Shown here piece by piece: positions 8,005 through 17,255 of a stretch of 64,000 bases of DNA. The stretch's first letter is position 1. Each line of letters opens with the position of its first letter. The notes under the pieces are model-generated. The model searched no databases and had not been told where the DNA came from. It was given only the letters and a program-made list of their open reading frames with translations. The position numbers and the translations under genes were made by a program. Source of the stretch: Mucilaginibacter sp. Bleaf8 (lineage in GTDB: Bacteria > Bacteroidota > Bacteroidia > Sphingobacteriales > Sphingobacteriaceae); contig NZ_JAHBBK010000001.1 of the NCBI RefSeq assembly GCF_018390515.1, forward strand, positions 1,364,001 through 1,428,000, in the 5' to 3' direction.

Positions 8005-9279
8005 CTATAGTCCGGTAGCTACGGTTTTTAATCCGCGTTCTTTAATCAGGTTGTTACGTACTTCATACTGGCGATAAGCCGCTATAGGCTTCAAAGCACC
8101 GCCGGTACGCAGGCGAGCCTCTGCCACCAGCGGGCGCACATCAGTGCGGTAAGCTTGTTGCAGAATCTCTTGCGCCTGGGCAACATCATTGCTTTGCTGA
8201 GCAGCCACCAGTGCCTCACGATCAACCAGCAGTGACTGTGCGTAAGCTATCTTGATAGCTTCTACCGATTGCAGTAAATCCTCAACCGGATCCTTCACGT
8301 TGTGTGATGCATCAATCATCCACCCTAAATCGCGTGCATGGTTCATGCCACGGGCATCCATACCTTCAACCAACTCATTAAATATCAAAAACAGTTGATA
8401 AGGGTTAATACTGCCTACGGTCAGGTCATCATCACCATACTTAGAGTCGTTAAAATGAAACCCGGCCAGCTTGCCTTCCATCAGCAGCAGGGACACAATC
8501 TGCTCAATATTGGTATTGGGCAAATGGTGACCTAAATCGACCAACGTTGATGCTTTAGGGCCCAGTTTGTTGGCCAGCAGCAACGACTGTCCCCAATCGC
8601 CAATGGTGGTTGAATAAAAATTAGGTTCATATGGTTTATACTCTACCCACACCTTCCAGTCATCAGGCAGTGCTGCATAGATTTCCTGCAGGCTTTCTAA
8701 CGTATTTTGGAATGCATTACGGAAGTTTAACTGTCCCGGAAAATTAGACCCGTCAGACAACCATACCGACAAAGCGTTGGAACCCAACTCGGCACCATAC
8801 TTTATAACCTGAATGTTGTGCTCAACGGCTTGCTTGCGCACAGCTTTATCCACATGATGCAAAGAGCCGAACTTATAGCTATGCTCCTGCCCCGGCTGAT
8901 CCTGAAAAGTATTAGAGTTAACGGCATCAAAACGCAAGCCCAATTGTGCTGCAAGCGCTTTGATAGCGGATGCGTTTTCGGGAATATCCCATGGAATATG
9001 AAGAGAAATCGAATCACTGGATTTGTTGAGGGCATGAATAACACCCACGTCTTCTATCTTCTCCTCCAAACTACGGGGCTCGCCACCGCCCGAAAAGCGG
9101 CCGAAGCGGGTGCCACCCGTACCCAAAGCCCAGCTGGGTATGGTAATATTAAAAGCAGCAAGCTTTTGCATTACCTCATCCAGGTTTTGCACATCGGCAG
9201 CCACATATTCAAACTGGCGCTGATGTTTATCTATAAATTGATGATTGTTCTCATCAATGTGATGTTGTTCTACTCTCAT
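8005..9279 (-). CDS. rhaI: L-rhamnose isomerase (sugar isomerase, RhaI type)
   Basis: TIM-barrel metal-dependent isomerase converting L-rhamnose to L-rhamnulose. At 424 residues it belongs to the Pseudomonas/Gram-positive-type isomerase group rather than to Escherichia coli RhaA. Barrel segments with likely metal ligands include WVEYKPYEPNFY, STLVDLGHH and GFHFNDSKYGDDD. It is the third gene of the operon, after the aldolase/dehydrogenase fusion and a 107-bp gap filled by inverted repeats. Confidence 0.93.
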   Translation of the reverse strand: MRVEQHHIDENNHQFIDKHQRQFEYVAADVQNLDEVMQKLAAFNITIPSWALGTGGTRFGRFSGGGEPRSLEEKIEDVGVIHALNKSSDSISLHIPWDIPENASAIKALAAQLGLRFDAVNSNTFQDQPGQEHSYKFGSLHHVDKAVRKQAVEHNIQVIKYGAELGSNALSVWLSDGSNFPGQLNFRNAFQNTLESLQEIYAALPDDWKVWVEYKPYEPNFYSTTIGDWGQSLLLANKLGPKASTLVDLGHHLPNTNIEQIVSLLLMEGKLAGFHFNDSKYGDDDLTVGSINPYQLFLIFNELVEGMDARGMNHARDLGWMIDASHNVKDPVEDLLQSVEAIKIAYAQSLLVDREALVAAQQSNDVAQAQEILQQAYRTDVRPLVAEARLRTGGALKPIAAYRQYEVRNNLIKERGLKTVATGL

Positions 9280-9311
9280 TATTTATAATCTGGTCCCCTT
9301 AAAGCCTCCCA

Positions 9312-9373
9312 GGCGGGAAGTACTTCAAGGGGAATTGGTTCAATTGTTTAAAGTCTTCCCCTACCGGGGGAGA
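9312..9373. repeat. tandem inverted repeats in the rhaI-rhaEW gap
   Basis: One stem-loop candidate has outer arms TCCCCTT (from about 9296) and AAGGGGA, with CCTCCC/GGGAAG inside. A second is TCTTCCCC, short loop, GGGGGAGA just downstream. Together they fill the 107-bp gap. The composition resembles a dispersed palindromic intergenic element, but no second copy is seen in this window. The boundaries are approximate. Confidence 0.45.
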
Positions 9374-9386
9374 TCAGACGAAGCTT

Positions 9387-11507
9387 TTAGCGCACGAATC
9401 CGGCAGCCACACCGCCATCTACGTTGATTACGTTACCGGTAGATTTATTGAGCAAACCGCCTGTGATAGCAAAACAAGCATTAGCAATATCATCCGGTAA
9501 AATAATTTCGTTTAGCAAGGTACGTTTTGCGTAGTAAGCCGGCAACTCTTCAACCGTAACACCATAAGCTTTAGCGCGGCCTTCGGCCCAACCACCGGCC
9601 CAGATATTACTATCGCTTATTACCGCATCGGGGTTTACTACATTTACGCGAATTTTATCGCCGCCCAGCTCGGCCGCATTCAGGCGGCTCAGGTGCAGTT
9701 GCGCCGCTTTGGCACTGCCGTAGCCCGCGTTATTTGGGCCGCTCACCAGCGCGTTCTTGCTTACAATATTGATCACATCGCCGCCTATATCCTGCTTGCG
9801 CATTACCGTAACAGCGGCTTGGGTTACCAGGAACTGGCCTTTCACCAACACATCATACAGCAAATCCCAATCTTTCTCGGTATGGTCCTGAATGGTTTTG
9901 GAGATGGATAAACCTGCATTATTCACGATAATATCGACACCGCCAAATGCTAATGCAGCAATATCCATAGCATCCTGAATTTGATCAGCTTTGGTTACAT
10001 CGAGGATGGCGGTGGTATAGGAGTCTTTACCGAACAGGCCCTTGAATTCCTCGCCTGCACCTTGCAGGCGCTCGGCATTCATGTCATTTAGCACCACTAC
10101 AGCACCCTCTTGCACCAGCTTTTTGGCGATGGCTTTACCTATACCGCCGGCACTGCCCGTAACTAAGGCAATACGGCCCGACAAAGCTTTGGGCTTAGGC
10201 ATACGCTGCAGCTTGGCCTCTTCCAGCAACCAGTACTCAATATCAAACGCTTCCTGACGTGGTAGCGAAGTATATTCCGAAATGGCTTCGGCGCCCTTCA
10301 TTACGTTAATGGCATTGATATAGAACTCGGCTGCAACGCGGGCGGTCTGCTTATCTTTCGAGAAGGTAAACATACCTACGCCCGGATACAAAATCACAAC
10401 CGGATTAGCATCGCGTACGGCCGGACTGTTATCATGCTTGCAGGTATTGTAATACTCGGTATACATTTGGCGGTACTGCGCAAAGGCAGGAGCCAGTTTC
10501 TCTTTTAAAGCCGATACATCGGTTAAATCAGCATCGGGCGCTATATCCAAAACCAGCGGACTAATCTTGGTGCGCAAAAAGTGGTCGGGGCAACTGGTAC
10601 CCATCGGCGCTAACCTGTCCAGATCATTGGAATTGATGAACTCCAGCACGCGGGTGTCATCCGTAAAATGACCAATCATTTTAACCTGACTTGAGCAAAA
10701 GCCACGCAGAACAGGCGCTAAAGCGGCGGCCTGCTTTTTACGTGCGGCATCATCCAAACTTTCAATTTTAGCACCGCTAAATACCGGGCCTTTCTGACCA
10801 TAACTTTGCTCTAAATATTCTGCACACTTCTCAATTACTTCGAGCGTGTTGATATAACTTTCATAAGCGGTATCGCCCCAGGTAAATAAGCCGTGCGAGC
10901 CCAGCATAATACCACGGATGCCCGGATTACTATCTAAACACTCACGCAGTTTTAAACCTAAATCAAATCCGGGGCGTTGCCATTCAACCCAACCGATGGT
11001 ACCGCCAAACAGCTCCTGGGTAATTTTTTGACCATCCTTAGCTGCTGCAATAGCAATAGCCGCATCAGGATGGAGGTGATCTATGTGTTTGAATGGCAAA
11101 AAGCCGTGCAAAGGCGTATCAATAGACGGCGCTTTGGAGTTTAAATCAAAAATGCTGTGATTAAAAAGTTCCACCATCTCGTCCTCATGTTCAACACCTC
11201 GGTAAACGTTTTTCAGGCTGCGTAACCGATCAACATATAGAGCAGCCAGACCGCTTTTTTTCAAGGTACCAATATCGCCACCCGATCCTTTGATCCACAT
11301 TACCTCCACCTGGTTGCCGGTAAGCGGATCTTTGTCCATCACCTTGCAAGAGGTATTACCGCCGCCGTAGTTGGTTAAGCGCAAATCGGCACCTAATAAG
11401 TTGGAGCGATAAATGAGTAAAGCGACCTCGTCGCCGGCCAGATCAGCAGCTTTGGCTTCGTCCCATAAATAGCTTACGTGCTTGAATTCAGTTGTGTTAG
11501 CAGACAT
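9387..11507 (-). CDS. rhaEW: bifunctional L-rhamnulose-1-phosphate aldolase / L-lactaldehyde dehydrogenase
   Basis: A fusion of 706 residues. The N-terminal class II aldolase-like half (about 20-400) shows HGFLPFKHIDHLHPDAA with its metal-binding histidines and LGSHGLFTWG. The C-terminal half is a short-chain dehydrogenase (about 445-705) with the Rossmann motif LVTGSAGGIGKA and the YxxxK motif YGSAKAA. Known members cleave L-rhamnulose 1-phosphate to dihydroxyacetone phosphate and L-lactaldehyde and oxidise the latter to L-lactate. That product is the substrate of LutABC encoded further down the same operon. Confidence 0.93.
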   Translation of the reverse strand: MSANTTEFKHVSYLWDEAKAADLAGDEVALLIYRSNLLGADLRLTNYGGGNTSCKVMDKDPLTGNQVEVMWIKGSGGDIGTLKKSGLAALYVDRLRSLKNVYRGVEHEDEMVELFNHSIFDLNSKAPSIDTPLHGFLPFKHIDHLHPDAAIAIAAAKDGQKITQELFGGTIGWVEWQRPGFDLGLKLRECLDSNPGIRGIMLGSHGLFTWGDTAYESYINTLEVIEKCAEYLEQSYGQKGPVFSGAKIESLDDAARKKQAAALAPVLRGFCSSQVKMIGHFTDDTRVLEFINSNDLDRLAPMGTSCPDHFLRTKISPLVLDIAPDADLTDVSALKEKLAPAFAQYRQMYTEYYNTCKHDNSPAVRDANPVVILYPGVGMFTFSKDKQTARVAAEFYINAINVMKGAEAISEYTSLPRQEAFDIEYWLLEEAKLQRMPKPKALSGRIALVTGSAGGIGKAIAKKLVQEGAVVVLNDMNAERLQGAGEEFKGLFGKDSYTTAILDVTKADQIQDAMDIAALAFGGVDIIVNNAGLSISKTIQDHTEKDWDLLYDVLVKGQFLVTQAAVTVMRKQDIGGDVINIVSKNALVSGPNNAGYGSAKAAQLHLSRLNAAELGGDKIRVNVVNPDAVISDSNIWAGGWAEGRAKAYGVTVEELPAYYAKRTLLNEIILPDDIANACFAITGGLLNKSTGNVINVDGGVAAGFVR

Positions 11508-11536
11508 TCTATCTTGATTGTTAATTTTTTAAAATC

Positions 11537-12619
11537 TTATGGTTTAATGGAGTTGCCGTATCCTACAATCAGCACCGAGAGCACAATGGTGAGGATACCA
11601 GCAACCACAGTTGTTAATGCTTTACGGCTTACACCTTTCCATTCTTTTAGCACCAGCCCCCATATATTGGCAATGAGGATAATGAAGGCCATGTGCAAAA
11701 TCCACGAACTGGGGCCGTTGCCTAAGCGGCTTTCGCCCATACCGTAAAAGAAGAATTGCAGAAACCAGGTGGTGCCGGCCAGGGCCGAAAACAGGTAGTT
11801 TTTTAATAGCGGCGTACGCTTATCGGTATAGTTGCCAAAGGTTTTGTTACGGGCGTTTAAAAACATGCACCATATAAAATTGGTGGTTAAGCCGCCCCAA
11901 AGGACCACTACGTACGTTACGTTATTTTGAAAAAGGAATTCGCCCCGACTTGGATGCGCCGCTTTCCAGATGGCATTAGCCTCATTGGCCATATCCTTAC
12001 CTGCATCAATGCCAAAGGCAAAACAGGCGCTGAGTATACCTGACACAATAGCGACCACTATGCCCAGGCCAAATTTATATTCGGTGTTGTTAACCCCTAC
12101 AGTACCCAATTTGGCCAGTTCCCGCTCTTTTATTACACCGGCACGGCCGCAAATAATAATACCTATTACGCATACAACTATCCCCAACAGCACCATTTGC
12201 CCCCAGTGGTTGTGCAGCAACACGGTTAATGAATCTTTACCAGCCTGCGGGTTAAAATCATAATAGATGGACGGTATCAGTGAACCGAATACCGAGCATA
12301 AACCTAAAATAATGGAACTCCCTAAAGCCACCCCCAGGTACCTTACACCCAGCCCATAAGTTAACCCGCCAATCCCCCACAATAACCCAAAAAAATAAGT
12401 AAGTGCCAGAATGCTACCATTGGTATGACGAATAATTTCGGCAAAGCCCGGAATGGTTAGCCAGGCTGCCAGCGGTGGCACAATAAGCCACGAAAATATG
12501 CCACCCACTATCCAGAAGCTTTCCCAGGCCCAACCTTTTACTTTTTTGTAGGGTATGTAGAAACTACCGGACGCAAAGCCGCCAATAAAATGAAATATAA
12601 CGCCAAGAACTGCTTCCAT
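11537..12619 (-). CDS. rhaT: L-rhamnose/proton symporter
   Basis: Integral inner-membrane sugar transporter of the RhaT family, 360 residues with about ten hydrophobic helices. It begins with the family-typical MEAVLGVIFHFIGGFASGSFY and has the helix GIGGLTYGLGVRYLGVALG. First gene of the rhamnose operon, read away from the GntR-type regulator. It lacks a signal peptide, as expected for this carrier family. Confidence 0.93.
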   Translation of the reverse strand: MEAVLGVIFHFIGGFASGSFYIPYKKVKGWAWESFWIVGGIFSWLIVPPLAAWLTIPGFAEIIRHTNGSILALTYFFGLLWGIGGLTYGLGVRYLGVALGSSIILGLCSVFGSLIPSIYYDFNPQAGKDSLTVLLHNHWGQMVLLGIVVCVIGIIICGRAGVIKERELAKLGTVGVNNTEYKFGLGIVVAIVSGILSACFAFGIDAGKDMANEANAIWKAAHPSRGEFLFQNNVTYVVVLWGGLTTNFIWCMFLNARNKTFGNYTDKRTPLLKNYLFSALAGTTWFLQFFFYGMGESRLGNGPSSWILHMAFIILIANIWGLVLKEWKGVSRKALTTVVAGILTIVLSVLIVGYGNSIKP

Positions 12620-12669
12620 TAATTTGGGTTAGATAAATGATAACTGGTATAAGACGAAAGTATAAAAGC

Positions 12670-12683
12670 AGGTTTACAAACCT
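12670..12683. promoter_or_regulatory. candidate operator between rhaT and the GntR regulator
   Basis: AGGTTTACAAACCT is an inverted repeat with 6-bp arms and a 2-bp centre in the divergent intergenic region. A site of this size fits a dimeric winged-helix regulator; the likely ligand-responsive binder is the GntR protein next to it. On the minus strand TACTTTCG, close to the -7 consensus, lies 14 bp further toward rhaT, so binding here could affect rhaT transcription. Confidence 0.5.
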
Positions 12684-12720
12684 ATCATGCACTGTCATGG
12701 TTAAATGCCGGGCGGCAAAT

Positions 12721-12751
12721 TTGATTTCATGTATACGGAGGTTTATTTTTA
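12721..12751 (+). promoter_or_regulatory. candidate promoter of the GntR regulator
   Basis: TTG, 20 bp, TATTTTTA (seven of eight consensus bases). Initiation is predicted near 12758, upstream of the chosen start at 12789 but downstream of the earlier in-frame ATG, which supports the shorter protein. Confidence 0.5.
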
Positions 12752-12788
12752 CCTTGCAGCTACACCAGTTATAAGCCTATACATTCTC

Positions 12789-13820
12789 ATGCCTGTACCT
12801 TTTTTAGAGTATATTTTTATTGATTACCATTCCTCTACCCCTAAGTACCTGCAACTGGCCAACGCCATTATTGAGGCGGTACGTAACAACAAGCTCAGCA
12901 AAAACGATACGCTGCCCTCTATCAATGAGCTGAACTACAATTTCGAGCTTTCGCGGGATACGGCAGAGAAAGCCTACAAGCACTTAAAGGCCACGGGTAT
13001 TTTGGGCTCTGTACCGGGCAAGGGGTATTACATCAAAAACACAGAGTCGGTACCTAAATACAAGGTATTTCTGCTGTTTAATAAGCTTAGCGCCCACAAA
13101 AAAATCATTTATGATGCACTGGTTACTGGATTGAATGACCAGGCGGCTATTGACTTCTATATCTACAACAATGACTTTTCCCTGTTCAAAAAGTTTTTAG
13201 AGAATGCCGATGAAGATTATACACATTATGTGATTATCGGGCACTTTATTGAAGGGGGTGAGAAGGCTGCTGAGATCATTAATAAACTTCCGAAAGAAAA
13301 ATTGATTTTGCTGGATAATCTGATAGGCGGTATTGAAGGCGAATATGCCGCCGTTTATGAAGATTTTGAAAAGGATATTTCTGGCGCGTTGGAAGAAGCC
13401 TTGCCGCAGTTGAGCAAATACAACACTATTAAACTGGCTTTCCCAAAAGGCAGTTACTTTCCGCAGGATATTGTACAGGGCTTTTTGACCTTTTGCACCC
13501 AATATGCGTTTAATTACAGTATCGTAAACAAACTGCAGACAGAGGCTATAAATAGCGGTGAGGTATTTATTACCTTACGTGAAGACGATGTAGTAACACT
13601 GGTGGAACGTATATTATCAGAAACCAACCTGCAGGTTGGCCAGGATGTAGGCGTAATATCTTACAATGAAACGCCGCTGAAAAAGATTATACTGAACGGC
13701 CTTACCACCATATCGAGCGACTTTCAAAAAATGGGTGAGGTAACAGCACGCTGCATTTTGAATAACCAGCGTGTGCACGAAGCTATTCCTTTTCATCTTA
13801 AATTAAGATCATCATTATAA
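12789..13820 (+). CDS. GntR-family transcriptional regulator with sugar-binding domain, probable rhamnose regulator
   Basis: An N-terminal winged-helix GntR domain (about residues 1-75: PKYLQLANAIIEAVR, LPSINELNYNFELSRDTAEKAY, PGKGYYI) is followed by a periplasmic-binding-protein-like domain of the LacI type (about 85-343). This architecture is the usual local regulator of rhamnose genes in Bacteroidota. The frame is open 28 codons earlier; the start MPVPFLEYIF is chosen because it lies after the predicted transcription start and gives the normal family length. It is divergent from rhaT with a palindrome in between. The ligand is inferred from context, not from sequence. Confidence 0.85.
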   Translation: MPVPFLEYIFIDYHSSTPKYLQLANAIIEAVRNNKLSKNDTLPSINELNYNFELSRDTAEKAYKHLKATGILGSVPGKGYYIKNTESVPKYKVFLLFNKLSAHKKIIYDALVTGLNDQAAIDFYIYNNDFSLFKKFLENADEDYTHYVIIGHFIEGGEKAAEIINKLPKEKLILLDNLIGGIEGEYAAVYEDFEKDISGALEEALPQLSKYNTIKLAFPKGSYFPQDIVQGFLTFCTQYAFNYSIVNKLQTEAINSGEVFITLREDDVVTLVERILSETNLQVGQDVGVISYNETPLKKIILNGLTTISSDFQKMGEVTARCILNNQRVHEAIPFHLKLRSSL

Positions 13821-13824
13821 AATA

Positions 13825-13858
13825 AAAGCCCGTTCCTGACAGCAAGAACGGGCTTTTA
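13825..13858. terminator. bidirectional terminator
   Basis: A 12-bp stem AAAAGCCCGTTC/GAACGGGCTTTT separates the convergent regulator gene and glucokinase gene, with A-rich and T-rich flanks. Confidence 0.9.
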
Positions 13859-13859
13859 T

Positions 13860-14819
13860 TTAAACCAGTGAACTGGCGCCTAATATAGCGGCATCAGCTT
13901 CTTTAAGCTGGCTTAGCATAATTGGCACCTGATCTTTAAAAGATTGCAACAGGTTCTTCTCCATGTGCTCTTTAGCCGGTTTCAGCAACAGATCGCCAGC
14001 CTTGGTAACACCGCCAAACAGAATGATAGCCTCCGGCGATGAGAACATGACAAAGTTGGCCAATGCCTCGCCCAAAATCTGCCCGGTATATTGGTAAATC
14101 TCGTTGGCCAGTTCATCACCTTTTACAGCACATTCGTTTACCGTTTTAGCTTCTATCTTATCTTCAGCAACATCGCGCAGCAGGCTGGGCCTATCCGGGT
14201 TTTGTGCTAAAAACTCTTTAGCCGTAATTACAATCCCAGTAGCAGAACAATAGCTTTCTAAAGTACCATGCAAACCGGTTGACCAGTGCTTACGCCCACC
14301 CGGCCGGATGATGGTATGCCCCAACTCTCCTGCTATACCGTTATGTCCGTATAAAATTTCGCCATCTACCACAATACCACTTCCTACACCGGTGCCTAAA
14401 GTAATCTGTATAAAATCCTTCATGCCTTTTGCGGCACCATACTTAAGCTCGCCGCCGGCTGCGGCATTGGCATCATTAGTAAGTGAGCAGGGCAGGTTAA
14501 ATTTCTGCGAAATCATATCCCGAACGGGTACCACGCCTTTCCAGTGCAGGTTGGGCGCATGCTCAATGCAGCCGTTATAAAAGTTACCGTTGGGCGCACC
14601 AACACCAATGCCTTTAATGGTATAGTCTGCCTGATACTTATCAATGATCGGCTTCAAATTTGTGTACAGGGCCTCGGTAAAAGCATCAATAGTGGGGTAC
14701 TCTCCTGTCTTCAGAACGCCTTCTTCCAGTATTTTGGCTTCGTGGTTAACAAGACCAAACTTGGTATTGGTGCCGCCAATGTCAATACCTATAGCCAGCT
14801 GTGTATTCGTAACTGTCAT
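13860..14819 (-). CDS. ROK-family glucokinase
   Basis: ATP-dependent hexokinase of the ROK family, 319 residues. It shows the phosphate motif IGIDIGGTNTKFGLV, the catalytic-Asp region SLTNDANAAAGGE and GTGVGSGIVVDG. The usual ROK zinc site (C-x-C-G-x-x-G-C-x-E) is altered: the equivalent stretch reads HWSTGLHGTLESY, keeping the Gly and Glu residues but losing the cysteines. It is the last gene of the pentose-phosphate operon, next to pgi, so it would supply glucose 6-phosphate to both Pgi and Zwf. Glucose is the probable substrate; other hexoses cannot be excluded. Confidence 0.88.
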   Translation of the reverse strand: MTVTNTQLAIGIDIGGTNTKFGLVNHEAKILEEGVLKTGEYPTIDAFTEALYTNLKPIIDKYQADYTIKGIGVGAPNGNFYNGCIEHAPNLHWKGVVPVRDMISQKFNLPCSLTNDANAAAGGELKYGAAKGMKDFIQITLGTGVGSGIVVDGEILYGHNGIAGELGHTIIRPGGRKHWSTGLHGTLESYCSATGIVITAKEFLAQNPDRPSLLRDVAEDKIEAKTVNECAVKGDELANEIYQYTGQILGEALANFVMFSSPEAIILFGGVTKAGDLLLKPAKEHMEKNLLQSFKDQVPIMLSQLKEADAAILGASSLV

Positions 14820-14850
14820 GTTATAAAGAAGTAATGTGCAGCCCGGCTCA

Positions 14851-16497
14851 TTAGCGGAGCTGCTTGTATAAATTAATCAGGCCGTTGGTCGAAGCATCGT
14901 GACTGGTTACCTCATCCTCGTTTTGCAATTCGGGTAAAATAGTGCTGGCTAATTGCTTACCCAATTCTACGCCCCATTGGTCAAAACTGAATATATTCCA
15001 GATTACACCCTGCACAAATATTTTATGTTCATACAAAGCTATTAAAGTACCTAAGGTAGATGGTGTGATCTTTTTAACCAATATAGAGTTGGTTGGCCGG
15101 TTGCCGCTAAACACTTTAAACGGTGTAAGCGATGCAATCTCCTCTGTTGATTTGCCTTGTTTAGTCAGTTCGGCTTCTACCGCCCCTCTGCTTTTACCAT
15201 TCATTAATGCTTCGGTTTGGGCAAAAAAGTTAGCCAGCAGTTTAGGATGATGATCGCGTACAGGGTTATGGCTTTGTGCCGGGGCAATAAAATCACACGG
15301 AATAAGCAACGTTCCCTGGTGTATCAACTGGTAAAAGGCATGTTGACCATTGGTGCCCGGTTCGCCCCATATAATAGGACCGGTATGGTAGGTAACCGGG
15401 TTGCCCGATCTGTCGACACTTTTACCGTTACTTTCCATATTGCCTTGCTGAAAATAGGCCGAGAAGCGGTGAAGATATTGATCGTATGGTAAAATGGCTT
15501 CGGTTTGTGCACCCATAAAGTTTATATACCACAGGCTGATCAAACCCATCAGGAGCGGAATATTCTCATCGAAGCCCGCGGTTTGAAAGTGCTCATCTGC
15601 CTCGAAAGCGCCTTTTAGCAGCTCCTCGAAGTTATCATAACCGATAGTTAGTGCAATAGACAAACCAATAGCACTCCACAATGAATAACGGCCGCCAACC
15701 CAATCCCAAAATTCGAACATATTGGCTTTATCAATACCAAACTTTACCACTTCCTTCTCGTTGGTTGAAAGGGCCACAAAGTGCTTGGCAATCTGCTGCT
15801 CATCCTTTGCTGTGTCAAGGAACCAATCGCGTGCGGTTTGCGCATTGGTCATGGTTTCTTGCGTGGTAAATGTTTTGGAGGCGATCAGGAACAGGGTAGT
15901 TTCCGGATCAACCAGCTTCAGGGTTTCAGTAATGTGCGTAGCATCCACATTGGATACAAAGTAAGGGTGTATGCCCTTCCAGTAAGGTTTTAATGCCTCG
16001 GTTACCATCAGCGGACCCAAATCGCTGCCGCCAATACCAATATTTACAATGTATTGAATGGGCTTGCCAGTATAGCCTTTCCACTCGCCGCTGTGCACTT
16101 TTTCGCAAAACGCCTTCATCTGGTTTTGTACGCTTTGAACATCAGGCATTACGTCCTTACCTTCAGCATAAACCGGTTTGCCCGAAAAATTGCGCAGTGC
16201 GGTATGCAATACCGAACGGTTCTCGGTGCGGTTGATGAGCTCGCCGCTAAACATGGCTTTGATAGCATCATTCAAACCGCATTCTGTAGCCAGCTCCTTT
16301 AAAACTGATAAAACTTCATCAGTCACTAGGTTTTTAGAGAAGTCTATATGAACGTCGTTTAAGTGAAACGTATACTTACTGAAACGCTCAGGATCATCTT
16401 TCAACAACTGGCTGATGGTCGTTTGCCCGGCCTTGGCTGCTAAGTCTTTTAATTTTGCCCAGGCTTGGGTACCCGTTGGATTGATAGCTGGTATCAT
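14851..16497 (-). CDS. pgi: glucose-6-phosphate isomerase
   Basis: Cytosolic isomerase interconverting glucose 6-phosphate and fructose 6-phosphate, 548 residues as in the large bacterial/eukaryal type. Signature segments are [35 protein letters not shown], the catalytic-Glu region [19 protein letters not shown] and the C-terminal [25 protein letters not shown] (shortened here to its core [15 protein letters not shown]). It stands between pgl and the glucokinase, joining glycolysis to the oxidative pentose-phosphate branch. Confidence 0.97.
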   Translation of the reverse strand: MIPAINPTGTQAWAKLKDLAAKAGQTTISQLLKDDPERFSKYTFHLNDVHIDFSKNLVTDEVLSVLKELATECGLNDAIKAMFSGELINRTENRSVLHTALRNFSGKPVYAEGKDVMPDVQSVQNQMKAFCEKVHSGEWKGYTGKPIQYIVNIGIGGSDLGPLMVTEALKPYWKGIHPYFVSNVDATHITETLKLVDPETTLFLIASKTFTTQETMTNAQTARDWFLDTAKDEQQIAKHFVALSTNEKEVVKFGIDKANMFEFWDWVGGRYSLWSAIGLSIALTIGYDNFEELLKGAFEADEHFQTAGFDENIPLLMGLISLWYINFMGAQTEAILPYDQYLHRFSAYFQQGNMESNGKSVDRSGNPVTYHTGPIIWGEPGTNGQHAFYQLIHQGTLLIPCDFIAPAQSHNPVRDHHPKLLANFFAQTEALMNGKSRGAVEAELTKQGKSTEEIASLTPFKVFSGNRPTNSILVKKITPSTLGTLIALYEHKIFVQGVIWNIFSFDQWGVELGKQLASTILPELQNEDEVTSHDASTNGLINLYKQLR

Positions 16498-16507
16498 TAC
16501 TATAAAC

Positions 16508-17242
16508 TTATGAGTTGGTTTGCGATTGGGTTAGTTTACTTGCCGCATCACTGTCAACCAGCCAAACGATATCGCCGCTTGACGGATTAAGTAGCTGTGA
16601 CGGATATTTTTCGGGGTTGCGTTCACCTTCCAATACCTCATGCAGGGCATTAGCCTTACCTGTACCAAACAGCATCAGTGCAATTTTTTTGGCACGGTTA
16701 ATCAAAGGTGCTGTAAGCGTAATACGGTGCATGCTTTGAGGGGCTAAGTAGTAGGCATCTACCCACTTGGTTTGCTCATGTAACACGGCCGTACCCGGAA
16801 ATAATGATGCCGTATGCCCATCATCACCCATCCCCAGTAGTATCAAATCAAATTCGCCATTCGGAACTTGTTTGCGCACTACATCTTCATAGTAAGCGGC
16901 AAATTCCTCCGGTTGCTTTTGATAATCATACATCGGAAAAATGTTCTCGTGGGGGATAGGAACATGATTGAGCAAGGTATCAAAAGCCATCTTGGCATTA
17001 CTGCGGTCGTCCGTCATGGGCACCCAGCGTTCATCCCCCCAAAAAATATAGGTTTTTTCCCAATCTACCATATCCCGGTATTGGGCCTGCGCTAATAATT
17101 TATGCAATTGCACAGGCGATGAACCGCCGGTTAAAGCGACGGTAAACGTGCCTTTTTCGCCAATAGCTTGAGCAGCGGATTGTACAAACAAATCCGCTGC
17201 TGCAGTGCTTAGCTCAGCACTGTTGTCAAATATCTGTATCAT
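16508..17242 (-). CDS. pgl: 6-phosphogluconolactonase
   Basis: DevB/SOL-type lactonase, 244 residues, hydrolysing 6-phosphoglucono-lactone made by Zwf. Motifs seen are [43 protein letters not shown] and the C-terminal WLVDSDAAS. It lies 13 bp downstream of zwf and 10 bp upstream of pgi, clearly in the same transcript. Confidence 0.95.
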   Translation of the reverse strand: MIQIFDNSAELSTAAADLFVQSAAQAIGEKGTFTVALTGGSSPVQLHKLLAQAQYRDMVDWEKTYIFWGDERWVPMTDDRSNAKMAFDTLLNHVPIPHENIFPMYDYQKQPEEFAAYYEDVVRKQVPNGEFDLILLGMGDDGHTASLFPGTAVLHEQTKWVDAYYLAPQSMHRITLTAPLINRAKKIALMLFGTGKANALHEVLEGERNPEKYPSQLLNPSSGDIVWLVDSDAASKLTQSQTNS

Positions 17243-17255
17243 AATCTATAACGGA

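Noticed and set aside
12705..12788. A longer N-terminus for the GntR regulator starting MPGGKFDFM.
   Set aside because: It lies before the predicted transcription start, and the winged-helix domain begins only after the later Met.
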